The position numbers were made by a program, and so were the translations under genes. A stretch of DNA of 64,000 bases, taken from contig JAKSZT010018048.1 in assembly GCA_026826555.1 (NCBI GenBank), positions 2,080,187 to 2,144,186 of the forward strand, written 5' to 3'. This DNA is from Tolypeutes matacus. Taxonomy: Eukaryota > Chordata > Mammalia > Cingulata > Chlamyphoridae. This document shows positions 1 through 12,712 of this stretch, one piece after another. A model generated the notes under the pieces. It did no database searches and was not told the DNA's origin. It saw only the letters and a program-made list of their open reading frames with translations. Positions within the stretch are counted from its first letter, which is position 1. Each line of letters begins with the position of its first letter.

Positions 1-345
1 AACTGATTCTCAAATTTATATAGAACTGCAAGAGACCATGTATAGCCTAAATAAACTTAAAGAACATGGTTAGAAAACTAACACTTTCTGATTTCAAACT
101 GAACTACAAAGTGCTAGTAATCAGAGCAGTGTGGTACTGGAACAGAGGGAGATAAATAGATCAAAGGAACAGAAGTGAAAGTCCAAAAATAGATCCACAC
201 ATTGATAGCCAAATAATTTTCAACAAAAGACTTATGTATGTGCATGGGAAAGAATAGTCCAGTCAACAAATGGAATGGGAAAATTAGATATTCACATGTA
301 GAAAAATAAAGTTGGATCCCTACCAATTAACAAATTCACTGAGTT
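1..345 (+). repeat. Old L1 ORF2 fragment (RT to C-terminal part)
   Basis: The plus strand reads like the region after the L1 reverse transcriptase core. Degraded matches to the usual run 'TLSDFK..YK...I..VWYW' and 'INPHI..Q.IF' are visible at about 85-240, broken by stops. It is a diverged, non-coding relic of an older L1 lineage. It enters from outside the window, so its 5' extent is unknown. Confidence 0.75.
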
Positions 346-3300
346 AGAAAGCATATTAAAGGTTACCTGGGGGATGGGAAGAGAAGAAAGGGAGAGTTCT
401 TTATTGTAAAAATTGATATATACATATGATAGACACAATGGAGCTGTTGGAGATTCAAGATATGAATTTTGAAAACCTGGCTATTTATACTTCAGAGAGA
501 AAGATATGTAAAGTTACAGAGAAATATTTATTTTTTGTGTGAATGATAAATTATTCAGATCATTTAATTTTCATGCTATATTGAATGTAATCAATTAAAA
601 AAAGCAATAAAATTTTCATTGTTAGATATTTCAATATGAAATATTTATAACAATTATTGGTATAATCATAAACATAGAAAACTAAGAGGTTAATTTACAC
701 ATAAATTTTTAAAACTGTTATGATTGCAGGTACTTGTTAATTCTACATTCTAACAGGTTGATTTTACCATAATCTTATCAGGAAAAACAGATGAATTAAA
801 TTAAAATTCAAACTATATGTTCTTTTAAAAAATGGAAAAGCACAGAACTGTTCAGGGAGGGTGTATTTGCTAGCTTAATAAATATGCTGCCCTTACCATT
901 TGGTTTCCTGTCTGTGCTCTACCAGGACCCAGAAGACAAGGGACCACTAAGGCTTCCAAGGTGGGAAGCAGAGTTGAAAAATGTGGACACTCCTTCTGGA
1001 GAGGCAAAAATAAATATCCAACATCATAGGAAAAAAAAAGAAAGCTTTCCCTAAAAGGTATCAGATTCAGATTGTAGGTAAGTGGTGCTAGTATGTCCTA
1101 CTGTCCATTTGATTTACTTCTGGCTAAAAGGATTGGAACGGTTGTGCCATATGTCTTATCCAGGCCAAAGCAGTCAAGAAGCCTGTCACAGCTGCATTTT
1201 GCCTCATTATCTTGCTGAATGGAGAGGATATTGCATAGAATTTATGGACTCAAGGAATCAACCACCATATAGCAAATGAAAGAGTTACAAAATGAAGAAA
1301 CCTTAGATCTCAGTCTTTGGTTCGAAGGAGAGCTGCTCCTAACAGTAACCATATTTGTGTGAATGGGTTTTAGTACTCTATCCTGTCCTATTATTCTGTT
1401 ATACTATTTCTGTTCTACTGACAAATGGCCTTACTTATTACAGCTAGCCAAAGCATTTTAAAATAGTTATCTTCTGCTTTTTGTATCAATTATGAAGGAC
1501 ATAAAATGTGCCCATTCTTTACATCAATACACTGGACTATGAAGGTCTTTGACCCACCATTTAGAAGTAGACTTCTAGGGAGCTTTTATTAACAATTTGC
1601 ACCAATTTTGATTTGTTAATCAAATGTTTTTATTAAAACGTCTGAGAAATTTACTTGCATTTTTGTTTCAGCATAAATATTTGCTAAGACATGCTGGTTA
1701 TGAGGGAAAATTTTTAAATGAGAAGCAAATTTCATAGATTCAGTTTACTTTGCAATAGAATTAGAGTCAAAAAGTGATTTTACTCCAATTTGTAAATATT
1801 TATTTTCAGTATTACTAAATCTATTTACTTCATTAATAAAAGTAGGATTTAATAGCCATCATTTAAGACACTACATTCAGGGAAAAAATGACAAATATTG
1901 ACTAATCAGAGTATAGTGGTCCACATGGGTTTTGATTTCCATGGGAGGCTCTGAAAGCAGTCTGAAGCCTAGGGACTGTACTCTCTGTAGAGGTAAAGCA
2001 TTTAAGGTCCATTAAACAATGAGTTTGAAAGGACTTTGGAAATATAAATGCTTTCCAAAATCTGGGAAACTAATGCTGCATCATTTCTTCAAAGGACAAC
2101 AGAAAAGAATGAGATATAGCTAAGAGTCGGAGAGTGAATATCATTTTCCAGAGTACAGAGAAGAGATTATATTTGTTGAATCTACACCTGGACCATACCA
2201 GTAAATATGAGAAGTATGACAAAGTCTTCCGTTTTGAGAATCTATTAGTTCTTCTGCTGCTCTCACATGTTACTGGTGTGACAGAATGAAATAAAGCACA
2301 TAAAAAGAGTTTGCAAAACTATACAGTATCATATAAGTGTAAATCTTCCTAAGCCTGTTTATTAAAATTATATATATACATATTTTAAGAATTCACTAGA
2401 TTGTGTGATGTAGAATTTCTAACTACATTCTGAGAGTAGCATCATTTCTCATCACAAACTGGACTTTTTTTCTCATTTCAAGCTGGAAATGAGAAAGGAG
2501 AAAAACTGAGATGTGCTCTTTAATGATGATAACATTTTTTATTTTTAAAAAGCATTTCATAGAACCCTTATGATAAACATGATTGCCTTCCATGAAGCAA
2601 ACATAGCTTCACAGAAAAAAATCACATGCCAAGAATCCCCAATATGTTTTCTTAAAATAGACTTATTGATATTCAGACCTGAAAAAAGACTTTGGATGAC
2701 ATACAATGCGAGTTTTTAGTTCACAAATTATTAGCGAATTGATGTGCCCTCAAACAGATCCCAGCTGCTTTATTCATGTTTCAAATTCTTCAACATATAC
2801 ATTAGATAATAAAATTATCAATCAGTGCAATCAAGTTGAAGTAAAGAAGAATTAACTGAGCCCTAGTTAATTAACTTACATGGTATGAACATGCTAGATT
2901 TTGGGTTGTAAAACCCCAAGTTGGAAGATATCACAAGGTCTAGGGAAATGAAGGACCCATTGTGGTTGGGTATCCTTCAAAGACTCTGTGAACACCCAGG
3001 TCTTCACTCTCAAGTGTGTTCCTAATCCATATTCTCTCTCCACTCATCTACATTCATATTCTATAATCTTTACTTATCAGGTTTTCTGTACATAATCTTT
3101 CTCTTCTATTTACCTCTCTATTCTTTGCATCCATTTTCTTCACATGCTTCTATGCCTCTTGAATATACTTAATTTTCCTGGCACTATGTCATGTTTCTTC
3201 TATATTTTTCATAGTGTTTTTAAAATTATCTTCCTGAGTATTCTCCATTTTCCATTAACAGTTTGCAAGAAAGCATTTAAAAGGACCAAAACAGCTCCTA

Positions 3301-3590
3301 CTATGATGTGGGAATTTTACGTTATAGTGAGATTGTGACAATCCTATTTTAAAAATGAAAGACCAAAGAAACTAAATTGATCCATTTTTTATGCTGACTA
3401 CCTTTGGAATATGACTATATTTTTATTTATTTAAATAGATAAAAGTATTTTCTACTTTCTTGTTGCTCGACATTTAAATTCCCTCATCGCACATATAGAA
3501 CTAAAATGTGTTACATACCTAGTTTTCTTACAAATGAATGCATTTTATTCCTATTTAGTAATTATTGTCTGGTCTTAATTTTTGGCACAG
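346..3590. other. AT-rich intergenic DNA, nothing assigned
   Basis: I recognise no gene or repeat family here. Open frames are all short (70 codons or fewer) and lack protein-like composition. Around 900-1300 the sequence is less AT-rich and could be an unrecognised old repeat or processed relic, but I cannot name it. A small perfect hairpin (11-bp stem, 6-nt loop) lies at 2469-2496. Confidence 0.5.
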
Positions 3591-3599
3591 CCCACTCTT

Positions 3600-3868
3600 A
3601 TTTTTTTTTTTATTGTGGGTAAAAATCAAAATTTTCACAATACATACCAACATTTGCAAAATGATATATAAATATATATGCATATATGTGCATTTGCTTA
3701 CAAAAATGTTATTTATGTATATATATAAATATATTTTAAGAGGTGCTTAGATACCCAAAATATTACACGGAACCCACTGGGATTCCCATGTTGCCCACCT
3801 CCCACACCTCCCACCAATCAATCAATGTAATACACCACATAAACAAATAGAAAGAAAAAAATCATCAA
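3600..3868 (-). mobile_element. Young L1 insertion with 5' inversion (twin priming)
   Basis: Reading from the T-run at 3601, about 3601-3815 is the minus-strand 3' end of an L1, including an extra AT-rich 3' segment. From about 3818 to 3866 the sequence switches to plus-strand L1 ORF2; it matches the stretch at 61703-61745 ('aatcaatgtaatacaccaca'). The insertion is flanked by a 9-bp direct repeat CCCACTCTT at 3591-3599 and 3869-3877. A tail in one orientation joined to an internal piece in the other, inside one target-site duplication, is the classic product of twin-primed L1 integration. Confidence 0.85.
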
Positions 3869-3877
3869 CCCACTCTT

Positions 3878-5834
3878 TAAGGTACTCTTTTATACCCAAA
3901 AGATAGATTGAGGGTCAATATTTTCTCTTGGAAAATTGAAATAATATCAATTCAGAGAATTAAAAAAAGTCATGCCTTTTTTCAGTGTCATTAAAGCAAA
4001 CACAATTTTACTAATATTTAATTTTCCTACTTTATGAAGTGTTCAACAATTATGTATAATGGAGAGAAGTGTACATAGTTATATTATCACACAATCAAAG
4101 CATTTTCTTCCCAAGAGTCTTTCCCAAAGGGACAGCAGCAAAAGAATTTCATGCTCAATTTTATATCAAAACTATGATGCTATGATAGGAATAGTCCATA
4201 AAAAGCATAAAGGTGTAGCTTACAGATTAGTTCTCAAGAATCTTCTCTGTTGTTAGGGTAGTATAATATTTGGTTGGATATATATTATTTTCTAACTTGT
4301 TGATATTAAATAGAAAAAGGTTGATATACTGTAATTTAAGCCAGGGATTATTGGAGTGTACAAGAGAGAAATATATTATTGAATTTTTAAATATTCAAGT
4401 AATATCCTCTGCAAAATATTTTTGAAAGCTACAATGTGCTTAGTATTTTTTAATGTAACAAATGCTAGACAACAAGTATAAACCCTCACTATGGTAAATG
4501 ATCATTAAAAATACCTATTTAGTTTCAGAAAGTATGGTCTGGTTATACCAAATATGATATACTAAAAACAACTAAAAATAGGCAAAAATATCATAATAAA
4601 AAAAGACATCATAAAAGTGTAAGGAAAGAATAGAGTATTTCAAGCTTTCAAGACTGGGAGTCAAGAAGAACTTTTTGTAGTACAAATAAAAGTGTGCCCT
4701 GTTTGTTTGTTTGTTTGTTTTTTTTTTAATTGGCGTAAAATTACTCTTGGTAACTGTCTACATTGTATGATGTTCTAAAGATGGTGTATGATAAAGGAGA
4801 ATAAAGACAATAATAGGTAGCCATTTGCAGTGGTGGGAGAATTGTTTGTATTCCATCCTGTCATCTTTTTACTCCATTGTCATTGCCTTGATTTTACCCA
4901 GGCTCCCCTTGACAACTGCAGATAATGTGCTCTAGTCTCCATGCTAACATAGTTAACCTTTCTAATCCATCAGTTCATTCAGGACCTGAAAGATCTTCTC
5001 AAATGAAAAATTGATTCATAGATATTGTTTACCTCCACCCAACAGCTTAAACCATTTTGATACCTCTGATATTTGCCTGATAAAATATTAATCTGGTTCA
5101 TTTTTTACAGTAAACCCTATCCCATAAAAATACACTCCATCTTTGACTGTCATTAACCATGGTGGGCTGGATATTTCACACAGTTGAATCTCTGTTCATT
5201 GTAGTGGAACAGATTCCATCCATTTCTAAAACGGCACATAGCTGTGAAGATTTTATTGAGCAGAGAAGAATTTTCCTTTGTTCCTTAGATATTTATCACA
5301 TTTGACTTATACCATTTTATTGTGGCTGGAAGTAATTTATTTTTCCAAAAATTGACTGCTGCCGTCCCCACACATAGTGGGAGAAGCAAATTTATTCTCA
5401 CAATAGTGAAGTATGTCTTGTTTTTTAAGAATATATTTAGACTGGTGTTTTGATTAGTGAGGTGAGGTTTTGTGGCTTACTCTAAGATGGAGAAGTTTAA
5501 ATTAAAAGAGCTGTACAAGTGCCAGGCACGAGTGTACTGAACCCATACTTTCTTTTATTAGGATTGTGAGACAAAAGGGGCAGGGGAATGGAATGGAGTG
5601 GAGAAACCATTGAAAAAGATTTTCATAGTTATGGAGGAGGACAGCAATCTGGAGTCATGCTAGGTAAAAAGGGAAAAAAAAAGGGGGTCCGTAGAGAATT
5701 TCCTCTAAGAGATTGCCATGAAATTTAGCAGTTGGTAAGTATTTTTTTCTCCTAAGTCCTTTACTGACTGTGAAAGTATAGGAAGTCAGTAAGCTATTAT
5801 AAATTCAATTGTCTTGTTGATAATATAGAGAGCA
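3878..5834. other. AT-rich intergenic DNA, nothing assigned
   Basis: No gene or named repeat family recognised. A (GTTT)n/poly-T tract at about 4700-4728 may be the reversed tail of an unrecognised retroposed element. Open frames are short and not protein-like. Confidence 0.5.
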
Positions 5835-6500
5835 CTTCTTTATAAAAGTTTTATATTGAAGTTTATCATCCATGCATGAACATACCTAAGCATTAAGTGT
5901 ATAATAAATGTTGAGAACTTAGAAAACAAACATGCACATCACCATAAAGCGTTCCCATAATTACCCCACCACCAATACCTTGCATTGTTGTTAAACAATT
6001 GTTACAGACTGAAAATGAAAATCATCGAAGTGGTACTCCTAATTATAGCCAATATACTATATTTGGTGTATTTTCCCCCCAACCCACCCTATTATTAACA
6101 CCCTGTATTAATATTATATACTTGTTATAGTTCATCAGGGAACATTCTCCTATTTGTTCTGTTAAACACAGTCCATTTCCCATCACAGGATTCATTGTAT
6201 CATACAGTCTCATACTTTGTATAATCCTTTCAAAGTGTACACTGAGTGGCTCTCATATTTATCATTGGGTTGTGCTGTCATCACCCCAGTCAAGTTTAGA
6301 AAATTTTCTGTATTCTAAAAGGAACAATCTCATGCTGCTTTATACCCCCTATTTTTGTCCCATAGAATTGATATAATATCTTATTTGCCATTGCTGCAAA
6401 AATATTACAAAATTACTGTTAAATCTAATCCATAAATTACATTAGTTGTAATTTTCTTGTTAATCACCATATTCTTAACACTTTGTAAAAGATGAACATT
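5835..6500 (-). repeat. L1 3' UTR fragment
   Basis: The segment at about 6130-6400 matches the L1 3' UTR segment at 10540-10770 in the same orientation. Both carry the 'acagtcca', 'catacagtct' and 'gtgtacact(g/c)ag' blocks in the same order. It is non-coding and lies just upstream of the OR2T-like pseudogene. Confidence 0.7.
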
Positions 6501-6745
6501 CTTATACTATTAACACTTTTTAAATTGATCTCTATGAAGGTTGGATGATAGAGAAAACAGTAAAGCACAAGATCAATTCACATAATTGCTACTCTGAAGA
6601 AAGTGTTTGTAAGTGAAGATTGGTGAAAATGTCTCATATATGCATGATGTGCATTGCCTGTGGTATGCATTGGAAAACAGATTTGTGAATTGGTAAATGA
6701 GAACATTTATTCTCTGGACATTCCAGATAAGACAAAATAACCATC

Positions 6746-7699
6746 ATGAAGTGGAGAAATCAGACTTTCAACTCTGAATTCATCTTGCTGGGAATCTTTG
6801 ATCACAGCCCCATCCACACTTTCCTCTTCTCTCTGGTTCTGGGCATCTTCACTGTGGCTTTCATGGGAAACACTGCCATGGTTCTCCTCATCTACTTGTG
6901 CACACAGCTGCACATCCCCATGTACTTTCTTCTCAGCCAATTGTCCCTCATGGACCTCATGCTCATCTGCACCACAGTACCCAAGATGGCCTTCAACTAC
7001 TTGTCTGGCAAGAAATCTATCTCTCTAGCAGGTTGTGGAACCCAGATATTCTTTTGTATATCCCTGCTTGGGGCTGAATGTTTTCTATTGGCTGTCATGG
7101 GTTATGACCGCTATGTGGCTATATGCCATCCTCTATGATATACCATCCTCATGAATCAGAAACTTTGTGTACTCATGACGGCTGCTTCCTGGATCCTGGG
7201 ATCTCTTGATAGTAACATTGTGCTTGCAACTGCCCTTCATTCTCTTATTGCAGATCTCTGGAAAGTCATCATTTTTTCTGTGATGTTACTGGCCTTCTAC
7301 CTCTATCCTACACAGACACCTCTTTCTTTGAAAGACTGCTCTTCATCTGCTGTGTGGTGATGCTCATCTTCCCAGTCTCAGTTGTTATCATTTCCTATTC
7401 CCATGTCCTTAGAGCTATCAACTGCTTGGGCTCTGCGGAAAGTTGGCACAAGGCCTTCACCACTTGCTCCTCCCACCTGGCTGTGGTTGGACTCTACTAT
7501 GGAGCTGACATGTTCATGTACATGAGACCAGCCTCAAACCATACCCCTGACCAGGACAAGATGGTGTCAGTCTTCTATGCCCTCCTCACCCTCCGTGTTG
7601 AACCCCCTCATCTATAGCCTCCTAAACAAAGAAGTAACCAGGGGCCTTAAGAAGATATTGGGGGAAAGGGAAGTAATTGTAACTCAAATATCTTCTTAG
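6746..7699 (+). pseudogene. Olfactory receptor pseudogene, OR2T-like
   Basis: This is an intronless seven-helix odorant receptor relic of about 318 codons, the normal OR length. The start ATG at 6746 precedes an N-glycosylation site (NQT, residues 5-7). The TM1 'GN' motif, the '[18 protein letters not shown]' loop/TM2 signature, the TM3 Cys in 'LAGCGTQ' and '[11 protein letters not shown]' at the end of TM3 are all present. Later come 'KAFTTCSSHL' (TM6) and 'LNPLIYS' (TM7). Three breaks disable it: TGA at 7136-7138, where Arg is expected after HPL (CGA to TGA); a 1-bp loss near 7225-7245; and a 1-bp gain at about 7591-7597, which restores the original frame to TAG at 7697-7699. The sequence most resembles the OR2 class, especially OR2T. 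The few lesions suggest fairly recent decay. A functional protein is very unlikely. Confidence 0.9.
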
Positions 7700-8816
7700 T
7701 ACCTGCTTTGGTCAACACTCCCACAAGGAAACTGGCAACATTCTCTTCCTACTAGTTTGTTTTTCCCTTACTTTTTTCCAATTTAAATTATGATTAATTA
7801 TGATTATATTATTGAAACATGAGTTAAGCAAGCTGGATTTGAAAATCAGTATGGGCTGCTTCACTTTTGTGAATTTTTCTTACATCATTTATTGTTATCT
7901 ATGGATAGTACCTGATATTGGAATGTTTGCCTTTCAAACAAGGTTTCAGAATAACTGTTCTTTGCTGCATCATAGAGCAATATTTGTAGTTGTTCCATAG
8001 CTTTTGATGAGGTATCTCTTTGTTAACTGATTACTTACCTATCACTTTTCTTCAGTTCCATGTCTCTTCACTCCTGGATTTTGACTCTTTTATTCCTGAC
8101 ACCTCTCAAATTAATTCCCAAGTACTAAGATGTAGGAAGTTAAGTATCAACACATTCTTTTGCATCAACTCTTATGTTTATAAAATAGCTCTTAGAAATT
8201 CCTATTTTTCTCTTTCTATGAAAAGTGTATATTTTAATAAGTCTAGATAACCAGCTTCTTTGGTTTGGTTGCACAATCTTCATCTTCATCATGTATGGCT
8301 GTTAATAAAGTGAACCCATTTGAAGAAATGAGAGAACTATCAGTTCCTGGAATTATTAATCATAACTTTATATAACTGATAAAATCGTTCCTCATAAATT
8401 CTCCCACAAAGTTATTTAGCCATTAGACTAGAACAGGCAAAGTTTTACCTGAAGAGTTTATGGTCCCCAAATCTGTCCACAACGGTTGTTTTAATGCATC
8501 ACAGATGCCAACACTTTGATGAACAATCTGGTGTAATCAAAATGTTATCATTTTTTGCACTTTGCATTTTTAAATCCTCTATATCCTTGAAATTTAAAGG
8601 TAATGAGTTCCAGCTCCATAGATGCTGCCTTGGTTTCTCTATAGATAATTTTACTGCAAAAATATTTATTTTTAATATTTTATGACAGCACTATTTTTTT
8701 TTAACTAAAACTGTATTTTAGCTTTTAATGGTATGTACTATTGATTATAATCTGTTGCATCCTATTGAACACTATAAACTATTTTGAGGCAAGTAGAATA
8801 TTATCAATATGATGAT
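7700..8816. other. OR pseudogene 3' flank, nothing assigned
   Basis: AT-rich DNA downstream of the OR2T-like relic. No repeat family or further receptor fragment recognised, and open frames are under 80 codons. It may hold the old receptor 3' UTR, but nothing in the sequence proves this. Confidence 0.5.
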
Positions 8817-10200
8817 TATTTGTTTGGTTTTTGAGATAAAATTCACACACCATAAATTTTCAGCCTTCTAAAGTATACAATTTAGAGTTGTTGTTTTTTT
8901 AAGTCTATTTTAGAATATGGACAGAATTCTGTAAACATCACAACTATCTAATTTCAGTCATTTTAATCACTTCCAACCAACTCATTAGCAGTCATTTCCC
9001 ATTTCCTCTTCCCTAATGCTTAATCAGCTTTCTATCTCTATCTCTTCAGTTTTGCCTATTTTTAATATTTCATATAATTGAAATCATGCAATATGTAAAC
9101 CTTAGTGACTGAATACTTTCACTTTACACCATGTTTTCAGGATTTGTTCATGTTGAAGCATATATCAGCACTTAATTCCTTTATATTATTGAATAAGAAT
9201 TTATTGTAATGTTATACCATATTTTGTATGTTTTTTCATAAACTGATGTACATTTCAAATGTTTCCACTTTATAGCTAATATGAATAATGTGGCAAACAT
9301 TAATGTACTAATTTTTATATGTATTTATATTTTCAAATCTCTTTAGTGCATTGATGAGCAAAATCACATAAGTGCATTGATAAATCTATGGTAACTCTGT
9401 GCTTAATTGCAGAATATATCCACTTCTCCACACTCTGTCAAATGATTATTTCCCATTTTTGTTGTCCCTGCTGTTGTTTGGTTTGGTTTGGTTATGGTTG
9501 TAGCCATCCTAGTGGCTGTGAAGTGGTATCTCATTGGGATTATTTTGATGTGCATTTCCAAAATGAATACTGATATTGAGCAAATTTCATATGTATATTG
9601 TCCAGTTAAATATCTTGTTTTGAGAAATGGCTATTTAAATCCTTTGCCACTGGTTGCATTTTAATTGTTGAGTTATAAGAGTTCTTCATATACTATGTTT
9701 ACAAACTCCTTTACAGATGAATTATTTGCAAAAATATTCTCCCTTTCTGTGAGCTGTCCTTTCATTTTATTGGCAATGTCTTTAGAATCTCAAAAGCTTT
9801 TAATTTTGATATAGTGCAATATATCTATTATTTCTACTATTTTTTAGGCTTTTGGTGTCATAGCTAATAAACCATTTTCTTTTTTTTTTTTATTATTATG
9901 GGTAAAAATCAAAATTCTCACAATACATACAAACATTTGCAAAATGATATATAAATATATATGCATATATGTGTATTTGCTTACAAAAATGTTGTTTATA
10001 TATATATATATATATATATTTTAAGAGGTGCTTAGATTACCCAAAATATTACACGGAACCCACTGGGATTCCCATGTTGCTAATCCAAACTCTCAAAGAT
10101 TTACTACTCTCTTTTATTTTACAGAGTTTTACAGTTTTAGCTCTCATATTTGGGTCATTGATCCATTTCAAACATAACAGCACTAGCTTTTATATTTAAT
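8817..10200 (-). repeat. Old L1, 3' UTR to ORF2 C-terminus, reversed
   Basis: From 'ttgagataaaattcacacac' at about 8832, the text follows the reversed 3' UTR of old mammalian L1s. It then continues into the reversed ORF2 C-terminal region up to 'ggtcattgatccatttc' at 10153. A younger L1 tail (about 9881-10080) interrupts it. Many indels and stops mark it as an ancient copy. Confidence 0.8.
9881..10080 (-). mobile_element. Young truncated L1 tail carrying the shared extra 3' segment
   Basis: A T-run at 9881-9890 is followed by the same AT-rich block as at 3611-3780, then the reversed L1 3' end, stopping at 'cccatgttg'. It interrupts the old L1 text between 'aataaaccatt' and 'ctaatccaaa'. No clear target-site duplication is visible. 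Its similarity to the copies at 3601 and 17876 marks it as much younger than its host element. Confidence 0.8.
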
Positions 10201-10204
10201 CATG

Positions 10205-10490
10205 TTGTTACACTTACTGCCAATCTTTATTTCTTCATGCAGCTTCAGTCTATTGTCTATTTTCCTTTCCTTTCAACCTGAAGAACTGTCTTTTGCAGTT
10301 AGTATTTGTGAGCTACCTCAGCTTATGTTTTGTGGGGGGAAATGTCTTAATCTCCCCCTCATCTCTGAAAGACAGTTTTGCTGGCTATAGATTTCTCGAT
10401 TGGCAATTTCTTTTACTTTTAGCACTTTAAATATGTTATATCACTGCCTTCTCACCTTCATGGGTTGGGTTGAGAAATGGGCACTTAATC
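10205..10490 (-). repeat. Old L1 ORF1 fragment, reversed
   Basis: The reversed text 'ctgaaagacagttttgctgg' with the following 'tagatttctcgattggcaat' is the usual L1 ORF1 C-terminal region, seen also at about 22640-22675. It is degraded and non-coding. Confidence 0.6.
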
Positions 10491-11688
10491 TTTTGAAGGC
10501 TCTATAATTAACACCATGCATTAGTAATGTATATTTGTAATAGTTCCTGAGAGAATATTCTCATATTTGTAATGTTAACCACAGTCCATCATTGACCACT
10601 GGGTTCAATGTGCTATACAGTCTCTTGCCTTGTACAATCCATCAAATGTGTACACTCAGCGGCTCTCAGTTTCATCACAGAGTTGTGATGTCATCAGAAA
10701 GAGTGCTATACTCTGTAATAATCTTCCATTGTTGACTTTTACCATTGATATAGTACCTTCTTTCCTTTGCTGCTAAAATATTATATTGTACTCTCATGGT
10801 CTGTAAGTTACAATAGACTTCCCAAGTATCACTGTATTCTTAAAAATATCTAATAGAGGAATATATTTGTACTTGTACTATGAATCAAAATCCTCATCCC
10901 CCACCAAAACACTTTGTTATACAGTCCCTAGATATCCTCTAGCTGTCTTCAACTGACATTATCCTCCCTAGACTATTCTTTTCAGCCACGATCACATATA
11001 AACAGTGTTAGTTATATCCATTATAAAATGTGACCATCATCTCTAACCATTTCCCCACTTTTACAATCAACCTTGTAAAACATTATACATACATTGAACA
11101 TCAGTCCCCTCTTTTCAAAACACTTTCTGTCTCCTAGAAACCTATATTCTATAGTTTAACTCCAGGAGTCTATTCATCCTATTTAGTTCATATCAGTGTG
11201 ACTGTACATTATCCATTCTTTTGTGTCTAACTTCATTCACTCAACATAATACCCCCAAGGTTCATCCATGTTGTCATATGCATCCCAACTTCATTTCTTC
11301 TCACAACTGTATAGCATTCTATTGCATGAATATATCACATTTTGTTTATCCACTCATCAATGGATGGACACTTGGGTTTTTCTATATTTTAGCAATTGTG
11401 AATAATGCTGCTATGAACATCAGTGTACAAATATGAGTTCACATCCTTGCTTTGAGTTCTTCTGAATATATGCCAAGTAATAGAATTCCTGGATCATATG
11501 GCAGTTCTATATTTAGTTTCTGGAGGAACTGCCAAACAATCTTCCAAAAGGCTGCACCATTCTACATTCCCACTAACAGTGAATGAGTGTTCTTATTTCT
11601 CCACATTGTCTTGAGCACTTATAATTTTCTGTTTTTGTAATAATGGCCATTCTATAAGGGGGAAATAATATCTCAGTGTAGTTTTTAT

Positions 11689-12186
11689 TCTTTATTTTTA
11701 AAGAAGCCTTAAATTACAGAATGTTACATATAGAGAATTCCCATATACCCCACTCCCTCCTCCTCCCACACTTTCCCCATTAACAACATATTTATTAGTT
11801 TGGTATATTTGTTACAATTGATGAACACATTTTGAAGCATTGCTAATAATCATGGTCTATGGTTTATATTATGGTTTATACTTTGCACAGCACAATTTTA
11901 TAGGTTTTGAAAAAATGTATAATGGCTTGTATACATAACTGCAATATCATGCAGAACAATTCCAATATCCCCAAAATGCCCCATGTTACACCTATTCTTC
12001 TCTCTCCCTCCCCTCAGAATCTCTAATGACCATTGTCTTTATATAAGTGTTACAAGTTCTTTCATTGCTAGAATAATAATAAGTCTACTTTAGTCCATAG
12101 TTGCATTCCTTCCTTTCATTTCTTCACTCCTCATTTTTGAGGATTTGGGGATAGTGACGCCCACTTTGCTTATGATTGAGAGGGGG
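11689..12186 (-). mobile_element. Nested truncated L1 3' UTR insertion with 16-bp target duplication
   Basis: The reversed L1 3' end begins with a short degraded tail and continues to the cut point at 12186. It is flanked by a perfect 16-bp direct repeat TCAGTGTAGTTTTTAT at 11673-11688 and 12187-12202. Removing the insert and one repeat copy restores a continuous older L1 reading. This is a well-defined target-primed integration event. Confidence 0.9.
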
Positions 12187-12427
12187 TCAGTGTAGTTTTT
12201 ATCTGCATTTCCCTAATATCTAATGATGTTGAACATTTTTTCATGTGTTTTTTGGGCATTTGTATTTCCTCTTTGAAGAAATGTCTATTCAAGTCTCTGG
12301 CCCATTTTTTAATTGTGTTGCTTGTTTTTTATCATTGGATTGCATGATCTCTTTATATAAAATGGATATCAATCCTTACTGGATATGTGAATTCCAAATA
12401 TTTTCTCCCGTTGAGTATGCTGCATTA

Positions 12428-12712
12428 TTTTAAAGATTTATTTTATTTATTTATTCCCGCCCCGGTGTTTGCGCTTGCTGTCTGCACTCTGTGTCGATTC
12501 ACTGGGTGCTGTCTGTGTCTGCTTGTCTTGTCTTCTTTTTAGGAGGCACTGGGAACCAATCCTGGGACCTCCAATGAGGGAGAGAGGCACTCAATCACTT
12601 GAGCCGCCTCAGCTCCCCATTTTATTGTGTTTCTCATTGTCTCTCCTCTTTGTCTCTTTTGTTGGGCCAGCTCATCGCGTGGCCCAGCTCTCCGCATGGG
12701 CCAGCTCAGAAT
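12428..12712 (-). mobile_element. DAS-type SINE, long form, nested in L1
   Basis: On the minus strand there is a tRNA-like part: 'ggctcaagtgattgag' as A-box region and 'ggattggttcc' as a decayed B-box, followed by 'cagtgcctcct'. Beyond it lie a CA/GA-rich tail and an (AAATA)n end. An extra upstream part containing repeated 'gctggccca'-like words makes it longer than the other copies. It lies between two copies of GCTGCATT (12419-12426 and 12715-12722) inside the old L1, consistent with a target duplication. DAS SINEs are the abundant armadillo tRNA-derived family. Confidence 0.85.

Noticed and set aside
860..1460. Possible processed pseudogene or unique exon
   Set aside because: Slightly higher GC and one 65-codon frame, but no A-tail, target duplication or recognisable protein.
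2469..2496. Perfect 11-bp inverted repeat with 6-nt loop
   Set aside because: A short hairpin is expected by chance in AT-rich DNA of this length, and nothing around it suggests an RNA gene or a regulatory site.
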